A DNA stretch of 64,000 bases from Aphrophora alni (GCA_963513935.1 OY740776.1:7160724-7224723), one strand, 5' to 3'. Positions 51,329 to 61,564 are shown, numbered from the stretch's first letter. Numbers and translations: made by a program. Notes: generated from the sequence alone by a model not told the origin.

Positions 51329-51350
51329 AACGAGACGAGACGAGACGAGA
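51329..51350. repeat. Short ACGAG run at the edge of array A
   Basis: Four to five tandem ACGAG pentamers start where the last partial 81-bp monomer stops (GTTCACGGA). Confidence 0.85.
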
Positions 51351-52659
51351 CTCATTTTGAAGGTTTATGTCTCCCAATCCCCAGACAGAATATAAAATAA
51401 CATTAACAATTTGTATATTTATAAATGTTTAACAAGTAGTAAAAAAATCATTTTAAATAAGGGATGTTCTTGAGAGGGGTTTTCATCAATACTCTTGTGT
51501 ACAGTTATTTACTGCTTTTAAAAATATAACAATAAGCGTACCCCCAACAAAACATTTCGTATTAAATTATAGAAATAAGCTGTCTTAAGAAATAGGCACT
51601 ACATTTTCCTAGTAATACTGTAGAGTGAACCATTAAACTTCCCAATTTAGTTTTCTATCAATACACAAACCTAGATACTAAGTTTTAGTTCTATTTGCTT
51701 TAGAATACTAGTTTTAGAATCTATTTGCTTAGTTTTTAATTAAGTATTGTACAAACAAGAAGAACGCTTATAAATGAGCTATGGAAAAGTTGCTTTCTGA
51801 GGTCAAATGCAATTTTTTTTTTAGAACTGAGTACAAAGTCATTATCAAAACCAAAATTTTAATTGACGTAATTCAGATTGCATCTAATCAAATCATAATT
51901 TTATATTGTTATAGTTGAAAAAAGGAAAGTATACAATTTTACATCACATTGTTAAAACATAGTGATTACCTAATTTATCATCAAAATTATAATTTTAATA
52001 AATTAAATTTATATATTTTTTGTAAATGTTTCAGTGCATTAGACTTTCTATTGAGCCCCTTTTAAATGTTGAGTATGCTAACTTATGCTTACTCGCATGT
52101 ATCTATTTTGCCTACCTTCAGCCTTCCGACAGAATTCTACACTAAAGTTTCAATTGTGACAACATTTTAATGAAAAATAAAAAATATATATATAATATAT
52201 CACAGAGAACTATCGGTCGCCTATTCAAAATAACTTTTATTTATACATGATTTGAATGACTTTTCAAATGAAATATCTGTCCATCCATATTGAAACGTTT
52301 TTACTCTCCATCGCATATTATCGTCAGCAATGAACATCTTTAGAAGTTTATAAAATATCTGTTTACTCTACGATATTTCAAATTTGGAATCGCCATTTGC
52401 ACGAATTTTAAAATTTTGATGTTATATTCGTCTTCAGCAACACCAAAAACCATTCCGATAAGATTTTCACCCCACTTGGACTTTGTCTTTCAAATTATAT
52501 AAATTGTTTAAAAACATTGTTTACATAGTCAAATGCAAAATTTTAATAACTGGAAAATGATATTTACACAGAGCTGAACATTAAAAGAAAATTATAAAAA
52601 TCGGATGGAAAAATCGGATGGAAGACTAAAGAAGTTGTTGTTCTGCTCATTTTTGGTTG
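51351..52659. other. AT-rich intergenic DNA, nothing recognised
   Basis: No motif-bearing open frame or repeat found by eye. Confidence 0.4.
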
Positions 52660-52880
52660 TTGTTTAGGGACAAAAAAACCTTTCAGTCAATATAGTCTTA
52701 TAAAAAACAAAGAACAAAAAGAAAACTCTCGAATTGGGTTGGAAGAGAACAAGAGTTGGTCAAGGGAGATATGATAGAAAATGATCTAATTCAGAGTACA
52801 TGATAATATGTGTAGATTCAGCAAGGCTTCCTTGTGATTCCCATCCTTGCACTCACTAAGTAAGCTTCTAAAGGAACTCA
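52660..52880 (+). repeat. Dispersed repeat DR1, copy 6
   Basis: Carries AAAAAAACCTTTCAGTCAAT, TTGGAAGAGAACAAGAGTTG, GTCAAG, GATAGAAAATGATCTAATTC, TGTGTAGATTCAGC and the CACTCACTAAGTAAGC end. Confidence 0.65.
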
Positions 52881-53354
52881 TTTTTCAACCAAAATATGGA
52901 AATAAAGTAATAAGATAAAGTTATCTATGTGTACATCAATATAAACTTGGTCGCTGTTAACCTTAATGTTCTGTGAAATGTAATTACTCTATTCAAATGT
53001 CAAATAGATTTCATTTTAATGTTCTTTAACCAGTTCTCCTGTCGAAATACTTATTCTAAACTAAATAACAGTTAACAAATTATAGAAACGAATTACAATC
53101 TAATTCAACATTTGAAAGAGAAGCTAACGGTGGTCAGAGCTCTTTTCGGTACATTGCAAATTGATCAAGAACAATCTTTTGAGATTACGTGTTTTGATTG
53201 AGATGGCACTGATCAGCTGTGACTTGAGCTGAAAGATATGTCGTAGGAAATAGGCTTTATCAGAGTAGTCTGTTATGTACCGACAGCTCGACTTGACTGG
53301 TATCGAGTCTCCCTAATTTATTTAATCCAGCTGTTCTTTCTAAATTATCATGTC
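52881..53354. other. Intergenic DNA, nothing recognised
   Basis: Lies between DR1 copy 6 and a TTAGG block; no frame or repeat recognised. Confidence 0.4.
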
Positions 53355-53355
53355 A

Positions 53356-53476
53356 GGTTTAGTTAGGTTAGTTAGGTTAGGTTAGGTTAGGTTAGGTTAG
53401 GTTAGGTTAGGTTAGGTTAGGTCAGGCTAGGCTAGGTTAGGTTAGGTTAGGTTAGGTTAGGTTAGGTGTGTTAGGT
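53356..53476 (+). repeat. Interstitial TTAGG array (~120 bp)
   Basis: GGTTA pentamers with a GGTCA/GGCTA variant patch in the middle, in the orientation opposite to the array at 9722. Confidence 0.92.
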
Positions 53477-53588
53477 TTTCGGTAATGGCGTTTTTGCGAT
53501 GTCGGGAAGGACAAATAATGTATCGCACAGTGGAAAATTTGCAGAATTAATTGACTTGAGCAGATTATGAGTTATTCAATTTTTTACG

Positions 53589-53870
53589 ATGGCGTCTTGT
53601 GTACTTTTAAGCAAGATTTTATTAAAATCATTGCTGCAGAATTTGAGAAAAATTAGAATTTTGGTTTTGGTAGCCATTTTAATATTTTCTAGTGTCGGCG
53701 TGAGACATCGTCAAATTATACACATCCAGGTTGAAAGTTTGAACTACAGTAACGGAAAAAGACGCGCTGACCCGATAAGAGCCTTCAAAAAGGCCTACAT
53801 ACACAACGAGTTATTGTTTTGTTTTGATGTGACTATACTTTGTTTTATCGACTTAAATACAAGGAAATAA
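53589..53870 (+). CDS. Possible small open reading frame, 93 codons, unknown
   Basis: Starts at an ATG in ACGATGGCG. The predicted product has a basic stretch, then a hydrophobic segment (ILVLVAILIFSSVGV, residues ~24-38) that could be a membrane anchor or signal, and a basic part (GKRRADPIRAFKKAY). The 3' half is less AT-rich than its surroundings. I recognise no family, and nothing nearby supports expression; it may be chance or mobile-element debris. Confidence 0.13.
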   Translation: MASCVLLSKILLKSLLQNLRKIRILVLVAILIFSSVGVRHRQIIHIQVESLNYSNGKRRADPIRAFKKAYIHNELLFCFDVTILCFIDLNTRK

Positions 53871-53876
53871 AAATAA

Positions 53877-54351
53877 AAAAAAATTACCTCGTCCTGGACT
53901 CAATAGAGACAATTTAGTTTGACAAGTAAAGTTCCGGCAATGTTTAAAATTCAAATCTCGCAACGGAAAGTTCTTTCATTACCTGAACCTGTTTAGAAGT
54001 CGAGCAGACAGGCTCAGGTTTACGTGACTTTAATTTGAATTTACTCTTTAAAATCAATTTTTATTTACAGTACAGAAGGGAAACAGTCTTTTGCTTTACC
54101 TAGTTAAGAAACACTTGTCAAATGTATTTTGATGTTTCGACTCCCTAAGATTAGAGTCAGTTTTCAAAATTACGCCTGTGTGTGGTGTTTGGTTATATAT
54201 TGTGTCAAGAAAGTATGGTCAGACATCTGTAATATTGACTGTTATAAAAAGCGGCCACATTGTGAAGTTTGTTGACGTCAACGTAGTGAGGGTAAGGGAC
54301 AAGCTCTAATGTCGGTTACGCACGTTGCTCTTGGGCCAGGAACAGTGACAA
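53877..54351. other. Intergenic DNA, nothing recognised
   Basis: Lies between the small open frame and the 748-bp transposon; no motif seen. Confidence 0.35.
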
Positions 54352-54363
54352 AAGGTTGCAGTA

Positions 54364-55111
54364 GCGATGTTGATACTCGGGTGAAATAGATACTCGCAAT
54401 ACTCGGCTTCGAATTATTTCAATACTCGTATTATTAATTCGACATCGAGTATCTGCGCAGAATGATTATGCGCATTATGTGTGTGTGTGTGTGTGTTATA
54501 TTTCTGTTAGACCGATCCACCAAGTATTTATTTTTTTAAACAATATGTGATTGACACTTGTAATACGTAATTAAATGTTATCCTGCCTCGACACAAATTC
54601 AGTAATTAAACGTAAGTACAATTATTACCAACATTAATAATTTAGTTATTATATAAAATAAGTTAATTTACTATATTTTTTATAAAGATGGTAACCTATA
54701 AATATTTATTTAAATATAAGTAATAACAATTAAATAATAATTTCATTTACTTTTTGTTAATGTGGAAATAAACGAATATTATTGTTATTTTAAATTGAAC
54801 TTGTTACCGAATCTAAATCATTATAACTCAAAATCGTAATGTTTAATTAATGTGTAGTGAAAAATCAGCTTAGAAACTAATGTAACCAAAGTAGAAACAC
54901 CGAGTATTTTGTTTGGAATTTACACAACACTAACGAATATCGTTGTCCGAGGATACTCGCTATGACTCGCACATTACCTCCTCCTTGTTCCTAGTTACGA
55001 GGATTTTGACCGAGTATTTTAATTCGAAACCGAGGATTTTAATACTCGGACTCTTCCGAGGATTTTGATACTCGGAATCACCGAGTATTTTAATTCGAAC
55101 TCGCACATCAC
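54364..55111. mobile_element. Non-autonomous DNA transposon with subterminal CGAGTATT motifs (748 bp)
   Basis: The element is bounded by the exact 12-bp direct repeat AAGGTTGCAGTA (54352-54363 and 55112-55123). The ends are imperfect inverted repeats (GCGATGTT-GA against GTGATGTGCGA). Both subterminal zones are crowded with ACTCGG/CGAGTATT motifs in both orientations, over an AT-rich core with a GT run at 54480. This layout resembles hAT-type non-autonomous elements, but hAT makes 8-bp duplications, so the 12 bp is unexplained unless four bases match by chance. Confidence 0.72.
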
Positions 55112-55123
55112 AAGGTTGCAGTA

Positions 55124-56237
55124 TTTACTGGAAACGTACAAAGTAAGTAAGTAGAACGCGATAAGACGGGAGACGCACAAGTAAAAGAATGCAAGAGGGG
55201 CGCCACTTCCAGACGTAGGTTAATAACTCCTGTAGAGAAAATAATCGTTATTTTTAGTGTTTGGTCTCGTGCAGATGGAACTTCTCGTATGATGCCTTTT
55301 GAAGGAATATTATTTAGGATTATTAAAAATTTCCTCATATTAATGAGTGTACTGTCACTGAAGTCATGTCACAACTTTGAAACATTTAAATCGTAATTTA
55401 GCCGTCCCTTCACCAACGAGGATCCCCCCCACATATTTGGGCGCCCCTGTTACCAAGAAACAATTAAACAATGGTTTTGGGGAAGCATGAGTACATTAAA
55501 AAAAATTACTAATATAAACTCCTGACAGGAAATTTTTAAGGAGGAGGATTAAAAAACTATTTTTGTTTCTTCGAATATTTGACATTACTCATGGACTATA
55601 TTACTGATTATTTAGCCTCTACATTTCAGATTTGAAGTGTGTATAAATACCCTCTATCGGAACAGAGGGGGGAGGGGGGTTAACTCTCAAGTTAAAGGTT
55701 AATTTCACACTGAGGGTTGTTGACTCTACTTTTTAGCACCAATCTCTCCCCACTGCTGCATCATTACTGGCACACATTAAAGTTTCATTAGACACCAGTA
55801 AGCAGTAACTGGAGCGGGAAGAGATAATCTCAGCTGTTGTCTAATACAGTGTGTCTACAGGGTGTGACTAAATATTAATGTGGTTGTAGAATTTTCAGTA
55901 AAAAATTGATTTATTAATGTTGTAGAATTCCTAATGTACAATACCATTTTTAATTTAAGTTTTAAATTTTAAATCGATGTACATTTAAATAATTTTTATT
56001 TATTTTTCCAAAAAATAATTAAACTAGAAATTTCTGTTTCGCACATACACGTGGTAATGAGTTAGATAAACAATCTATGACAATGACAAGTTCTTGAACC
56101 CCCCCCCCCTCGAAGCCGTTTCACGTTTGTAAATACTAGTTTTAGTTGGTTTTTATTTAGTTTGGGAGGTAAATGAAATAGTTTCTGCACTTTTATTTAA
56201 TATCTTAACCTTTATTATTAGGGTTGCTAAGTAAATC
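55124..56237. other. Intergenic DNA with several C- and G-runs
   Basis: The 76-codon minus frame at 55108-55338 overlaps the transposon edge and has no motif. CTACAGGGTGTGAC at 55857 is a mobile-element-end-like motif without a definable element. Confidence 0.35.
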
Positions 56238-56331
56238 CAAGGAACCTTATAATTTCGCGCGTTTGTCTGTCCGTAAGTCGCAATCAACCTACACAGACAA
56301 GACGATAAATCCTATATATTTCAAACTTTGC
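56238..56331 (-). repeat. Dispersed repeat DR2, copy 2 (inverted)
   Basis: On the minus strand it reads AAGTTTGAAATATATAGGAT, then TTGTCTTGTCTGTGTAGGTT, GACTTACGGACAGACAAACG and ATTATAAGGTTCC, matching 8144-8246 in order. Confidence 0.7.
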
Positions 56332-57263
56332 AATACAACTTTTGTGTTAAACTGTTTTTGATATCTTGCTTAGGCTTTGAGATATTGACAAAAAAACTGT
56401 TTAACCCTCCCAGGAAGGCCCAGCAATGAGCTTGAGTGTCCGATCCCCCCATCGAAGTAACCCTAAAGCCTAACTTTCCACCAAATTTGGAATCTGGAGG
56501 ATTTTCGTGCAGTAAAAATCTTTATTCAGTAATCTGTTAGGCGTATTTACTGCACAAATGAAGCAAGTTTAGGCTTTTCTCCTATACGGCGCCCGTAGTT
56601 CTTTCTCACTTTTTGATTTACAACTACCAAACGATATTTCGTCGACAAATAGTTTTGATTCTTTTTGTTTTGTGGGGGTGTATGAGATGAGAAATTTTGT
56701 GTTATGATTATCCACCAGTTATTAAACTCTATTTTTACTGTACTTATTACCACGTGTTGTATGATTGCAAAAAAAAAAGTTTATATTTACTTCTTTCGGG
56801 TACATTTTTTAATGTCACGCTATGATTATATAGCGTATAAAAGTCAATTTTATGTGACATACCATAATGGTCGATTTCTTTTCTTTATGGTGTTTCATTA
56901 AGCAGCGACTGTTTTTATTTTAAATCAGTTTTGTACCGACTCAGAAGTAATTAAGAGACCTCCGAAGCTGATTGGAATTCAAATTAAACAGAAGTTCGTT
57001 TTGAGATTGGGAATAGTTTAGGAACTTCTATAATTACGTACAAGTGACGTCACGAAAGTGTCACTTATGTGACCTTGAAGTTCATTTAGGTAAATTTCAA
57101 TTTGGAGTGGGGGGGGGGGTAAAACATTTAAAATTTTCACATGTATAGAGAAAGTTAGAAAAGATTGTGATTTACAGGTTCCCCTTAAATTTAGAGTTAT
57201 CAAAAAAATTTCAGTTGCAGGACCCCAGACAGATGTGAAATATCAAAATTAATTTTCAAGAAA

Positions 57264-57264
<1 letters not shown>
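56332..57264. other. AT-rich intergenic DNA, nothing recognised
   Basis: Short frames at 56547-56753 and 56704-56901 overlap on opposite strands and have no motif. Confidence 0.4.

Positions 57265-57298
<34 letters not shown>
57265..57298. repeat. (TA)n microsatellite
   Basis: About 17 TA units in a row. Confidence 0.93.
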
Positions 57299-57301
<3 letters not shown>

Positions 57302-57564
57302 AATTGTATTTAAAGGAAATAATAATGAAAATAAACAAATGTTCAGATTTTTGTAAATAAAACGATTATAATATTTTTACAAAAATACAAAACAAACTAA
57401 AATTAAACTTATTTTCTCTTTTAAATATTAGTAAAAATAATAATATTTACATTTTAATAATTATTTTTTAAAGTACTATTAAATTATTCCTTGTATTTTG
57501 GAAATAATAATATTATTTTCATTCAGTATAACCAAATAGTTATAGTTTGATTGGTGTAGTTCGT

Positions 57565-57609
57565 GTATCACTGAAGAGGACGACCTTGTCGTTGAAACGC
57601 GTCTGATAC
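57565..57609 (+). ncRNA. Hammerhead ribozyme-like motif, best-preserved copy
   Basis: The order fits a type I hammerhead. Helix I is GTATCA (57565-57570) with TGATAC (57604-57609), six perfect pairs. The core CTGAAGA (57571-57577) matches CUGANGA. Helix II is GACGAC/GTCGTT (57579-57593), six pairs counting one G-U, with a CTT loop. GAAA lies at 57594-57597, helix III is the minimal ACGCGT, and the predicted cleavage is after C57603. Known type I hammerheads of Penelope-like elements and retrozymes also have such a short helix III. Doubt: one unpaired G (57578) separates CUGANGA from helix II, a feature shared by all four copies in the window. Confidence 0.5.
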
Positions 57610-57964
57610 TTAGGCGTATTCTTTGTGAGAATTGTGTTCTGTGTGTTGGTTATACTGTATAATTTTTCTCATAAGTCAAGCTCAACATTTAATATATTAT
57701 TTTCATTGTTTGCGTTATCATTATATTCTAGAAATGAAACTATTTGTTTAAATAAAATATGAAATGAATACTCTTGAATGAAATCAATCCAAATATCTTG
57801 TGAACAGCATCTATTGTAGTTCCGTATCTTATCTTTTTATTATTAGACATTGTTAAGTGTAACTTGTCTTTTAAAAAGTCAATCAAGTCTGAGATGATTC
57901 TTCTGCAAATTTGTGGTGAAGTCTCTACCTAAAATTATTGATATTTCGTCTAAATTCTCATTAA
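57610..57964. other. AT-rich intergenic DNA, nothing recognised
   Basis: Just downstream of the hammerhead-like motif, TGAGAATTGTGTTC parallels GTGAGATCTTGTGTTCC in the fold-back element at 24750, so the dispersed family may extend to about 57660. Confidence 0.35.
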
Positions 57965-58190
57965 GTTAGAACCTTGTTAGGTGTAGGTTATGTTAGGTTA
58001 GGTGTTAAGCTAGAACCTTGTTGGGTATAGGTTAGGTTAGGTTAGGTTAGGTTGGGTATAGGTTAGGTTAGGTTAGGTTGGATATAGGTTAGGTTAGGTT
58101 GGGTATAGGTTAGGTTAGGTTAGGTTAGGTTGGGTATAGGTTAGGTTAGGTTAGGTTAGGTTAGGTTAGGTTAGGTTAGGTTAGGTTAGG
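57965..58190 (+). repeat. Interstitial TTAGG array with GGGTATAGGTT spacers
   Basis: GGTTA runs interrupted several times by TTGGGTATAGG or TTGGATATAGG, giving a nested periodicity. It ends in a pure run at 58138-58190. Confidence 0.9.
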
Positions 58191-58581
58191 TGTTAAGTTA
58201 GAACCTTGTTGGGTATAGGTTACACGAATCTCCAATTGTGAATTTTAATTTTAATTGATAAACGTGTTTAGTCTGTGGAGCACTTCACAAACGACAGACA
58301 GAGCCATTCAAAAAACGGATCAGAAAAAAAAATTATACATTTTTTTCTTGACTAATCATAAACTTTCTGTTAGGTTAGGTTAGGTTAGGTTAGGTTAGGT
58401 TAGGTGTTAAGTTAGAACCTTGTTGGGTATAGGTTACACGAATCTCCAATTGTGAATTTTAATTTTAATTGATAAACGTGTTTAGTCTGTGTAGCACTTT
58501 ACAAACGACAGACAGAGCCATTCAAAAAACGGATCAGAAAAAAAAATTATACATTTATTTCCTTGACCAATCATAAACTTT
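58191..58581 (+). repeat. 214-bp tandem duplication including a TTAGG block
   Basis: Units at 58191-58404 and 58405-58581 share TGTTAAGTTAGAACCTTGTT, GGGTATAGGTTACACGAATC, GATAAACGTGTTTAGTCTGT and GACAGACAGAGCCATTC. The first unit ends in a GGTTA run (58370-58404); the second ends at CTTTCTGT without it. Confidence 0.9.
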
Positions 58582-58737
58582 CTGTATACAGGTCATAAGA
58601 AACAGTCATTCGGAAATGACAAGAGATGGGATCATAAACCAACCGGAAAATTCTTTACAGAGAAAACACAAGTTGAGGTTAGATTACGTCACCCAAAATC
58701 CAGCAGGAAACACCATCAGGAGCTCATATATAGTACA

Positions 58738-58925
58738 GACTTGGCATCCCGAGCGTACCTAGTTGGATCTACACGTTTTCCAACTAGGATGGGTTAGATC
58801 CCTCTCTTTCATTTTTCCTATCAAGTCTCTCTTGAGCAACTCTTGTTGTCTCAAGGACGATGTTCTTGTCTTCCTTTTTTTATAAGGTTGTCGACGAAGA
58901 GGGTTTTCGGCTTTATACAACAAGA
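58738..58925 (-). repeat. Dispersed repeat DR1, copy 7 (inverted)
   Basis: On the minus strand: AAAACCCTCTTCGTCGACAA, AAGAACATCG, CAAGAGTTGCTCAAGAGAGA, CTTGATAGGAAAAATGAAAG, AGAGGGATCTAACCCATCC and the AGATCCAACTAGGTACGC end. Confidence 0.65.
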
Positions 58926-59330
58926 AAAAAACACGGTAGTTTTAACGCTTGCTGTGCCGGTGACGTCATCACCCCTACCATTCAAGGTATGTATGTCGAA
59001 ACTGAAAACATCGGACATTTTACTTCAGATGTAATAATTCTTTGAAGCAACCAAATGTAATGTCTTGAATTGTTCTAATAAGGACTCGAAAATTTTGGTT
59101 CGAAATTTACCGGTAAAAAACCAAAACATCGACCATTAGGGTTTTATAAAAGACGTAACTTCTCAAAATCAGTTCCACCGATTATGTTAAAATTTTGACG
59201 TCAAAACCTTGTGCAAAATTGTAAATAAAAAGCCTTAAAGTTTAGAAATTATTGGCAAAAAAAAAAATAAATAAAATGAATCCAGACTGACGTCATGTAA
59301 AAATCGATTTTAATCAAATGAGCTGTGGAT
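58926..59330 (+). other. Intergenic DNA with part of the AT-rich dispersed repeat
   Basis: From 59150 the motif CTCAAAATCAGTTCCACCGA and GTGCAAAATTG parallel 9260-9480. Two short overlapping frames at 58843-59045 are not called. Confidence 0.35.
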
Positions 59331-59521
59331 AGGTTAGGTTAGGTTAGGTTAGGTTAGGTTAGGATATGTCAGGATAGTTTATGTTAGGTTAGGTTAGGAT
59401 AGGTTAGGTTAGGTTAGGTTAGGTTAGGTTAGGATAGGTTAGGTTAGGTTAGGATAGGTTAGGATAGGTTAGGATAGGTTAGGTTAGGTTAGGTTAGGTT
59501 AGGTTAGGTTAGGTTAGGTTA
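59331..59521 (+). repeat. Interstitial TTAGG array (~190 bp)
   Basis: GGTTA pentamers with recurrent GGATA variants. Confidence 0.93.
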
Positions 59522-60970
59522 AAAGTGGAACAAACTTTGATTCATTTCCACTTATTGACTGACACTATCGAAATGACATTTTCGGTGACGAACAGTTTGA
59601 GAAACTTTGTAAGATTTTTTTTTTTTACGTTTTATCAAAATTTAACCCATTTCTTGTATCGACCGATTTAAGTGTTATCTCATATTTAATTCTCAAAAGC
59701 TTCGCAAGGTCGAAACATCAACGCGTACAAAACATTACACTAGACAGAAGCAATGCATATTTAAAGAGATCTGAATATTTCAAAGTACAATCTCAACCGG
59801 TGTTTTTTAGGTTATAAATCACATTTATCGGTGACGCTATCCAACCACTACTTGACAGATCTTTTATAAAATCATCTTTCGTAACATCACAATGATAACA
59901 ATACATATATGTTGTTCTAACAGAGATATGTAATACTCCAACAAAGGGGAATAGCATCCCCCCTCTTTAAACCACCCCTCCCTCACGCGCGTCGAGACAG
60001 GAATCAATGAAACATCTCTGGAGGGGAAGATCTGGACCAGTAGCGAGAGGTGTGTCGGTCCACGATCTTCACTTAAACGTTTTTCGTGTGATATATTTTA
60101 AACCCGGTGTTTTATTAGACAATTTACAGTTAATGGTGTGTTGTTTTTGTTTTTTTAAAGTGTATAAATGTGCGGACGCATTCCTCGGGGGTAAAACTAC
60201 CGTTGCGTTAAAACCCGGGTGAGTTGAAACAAAATGGTTGCTCTTTGTAGCTTTGAGCTACTTTGTATTAATGATTTAAATGTGGATAATTGTTAGAAGT
60301 AACTGCGAAATATTTTTAATTCAAAGTGATACACACTGTACAATATGTAAAACATTTATATTTAATCTATTCGTTTCAATGAGTAACGAAAGTTTTTAGG
60401 GAAACTTTAAAAAAAAATACAAATCAAAAATAATTGTATTAGACGACCTTTAAATTAAAACTCAAAAAATAATAAACATTCCCCCCACCAATACAAAAAA
60501 CCAAATTTACATTCGAAATTTGAGGAAAAGATATCCAAACCAAACCTAAAAATTTCGACCTGGGTTAAATTTTATTTCTACATTTTGTCGTTTAGGTTTT
60601 AAATATTTCCATTACACCAAAATGTCAATTAAGTTTTAAACAATTTTAAAATAAGTTTTTTTTTTTTGACGTAGCTAATTTTCCATTTTTAAGTGATCAT
60701 TTATGAAACGGCTTTATTGAACAATTAGTTTGTTAAACTCCCCCCCTTTATAATCTTTTTTGTCATTATTGTTCGTGAATTTTTTTGATGGATAGGTTGT
60801 GAGATACTGTGGTGCCAGAATTAAATAGTTTATAATTGGTTTTCATGTGAAATTATTCATCTGAGATGGCGTTGTTTGTAATTCTCTAAATTATATTATA
60901 CATACTGTTATACAGTGTGTTCAATAAGTCCTGGGGCGGCTTAATATTATTTTAACTATTACAGACAAAG
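59522..60970. other. Intergenic DNA, no gene supported
   Basis: A GC-richer patch at 59950-60060 (CACGCGCGTCGAGACAGGAA) begins a 71-codon frame (60007-60222) with no motif. It could be a promoter or first exon of an unseen gene, but nothing confirms it. The rest is AT-rich with C-runs. Confidence 0.3.
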
Positions 60971-61046
60971 CTGCAAAACTTTGGGTATTGTTAATGGACA
61001 CCAAAACCTATTTTAGTACGTATTCCGTGGACCGCTACCTTACCAG

Positions 61047-61413
61047 AGGAACGGCCCACAAGGAGTAAGTAGGAAATCTTAAATGAGAACATAGGTCGAG
61101 TTGTACATCGAATTATAGGTCTTTATGAGTAGAACACAATGCCGCAAAACCCAACAGGTTCACCCTAGTAAAAGAGCGTGAGTTTAAAGTTCATATTAAA
61201 TCAAACAAGGAAAATGGATTAACCATGATAGGCCTAAAAGAGAAAGTTGTTTGTGACTGATAGTGGGTATTCCCACAAACAGGAAACATCCTTGCTTTAG
61301 GTAGTTGTTATTTGCAGCATTGTACTCTACTAATAAAGACCTCTAATTTGATGTATAACTCGACCTATGCTTACATTTAAGATTTCCTTTTAACTCCTTG
61401 AGTACCGTCCCCC
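61047..61413. mobile_element. Fold-back element with ~95-bp inverted arms
   Basis: The left arm (61047-61142) has AGGAAATCTTAAATG, CATAGGTCGAGTTGTACATC and AGGTCTTTATGAGTAGA. The right arm (61317-61413) is its near-complement. The unpaired centre is about 174 bp. Weaker inverted similarity extends outward to about 60975 and 61485 (CTATTTTAG-type motifs). A TACAGTGTGTTCAATAAGTC motif at 60913 may mark an outer end. Confidence 0.7.
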
Positions 61414-61564
61414 ATTGGAGGTAAAGAGCCAGTGAGCAGTCTAAAAATAGATATTTCCAACCAGATATTGTTTTGCAAAGTTTTCATTTCATAACCTCTA
61501 CCAAGTAAACATTATTAAGCTGTTTTCAACATACCTGTCGGTGTAGCTAATATGAACTTTCTTT

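Larger units (their letters stand above)
24919..51329 (-). repeat. Megasatellite array A: 81-bp monomer, ~326 copies, ~26.4 kb
   Basis: Nearly every 81 bp repeats the landmarks GACCCAACAAAGTCCGCCAA, GCTATTTTGAAATTTCCCGT, an 18-bp imperfect palindrome (CCCGTTGACGTTCACGGG or variants) and GATTCCAAATCTGAATTGG. Two main variants alternate in parts (GGCCGAAGATGACC against GACCGAACATAACC), giving a 162-bp dimeric register, most clearly at 36.8-40.2 kb and 44.5-51 kb. Since 81 is 27 codons, the minus strand shows long open frames (up to 314 residues) of a 27-residue repeat (NGKFQNSLADFVGSSSANSD core). Single-base indels break them every few units, and a second minus frame is open too, so I infer non-coding satellite. 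Edge monomers are the most diverged. The right edge ends in a short ACGAG run. Confidence 0.97.

Noticed and set aside
24919..51329. CRISPR-like array
   Set aside because: The repeats are directly contiguous 81-bp units without unique spacers, in a eukaryotic genome.
24919..51329. CENP-B box in the monomer
   Set aside because: The CGGG-containing dyad was compared on both strands with the pattern NTTCGNNNNANNCGGGN. The required TTCG and central A are not at the right spacing.
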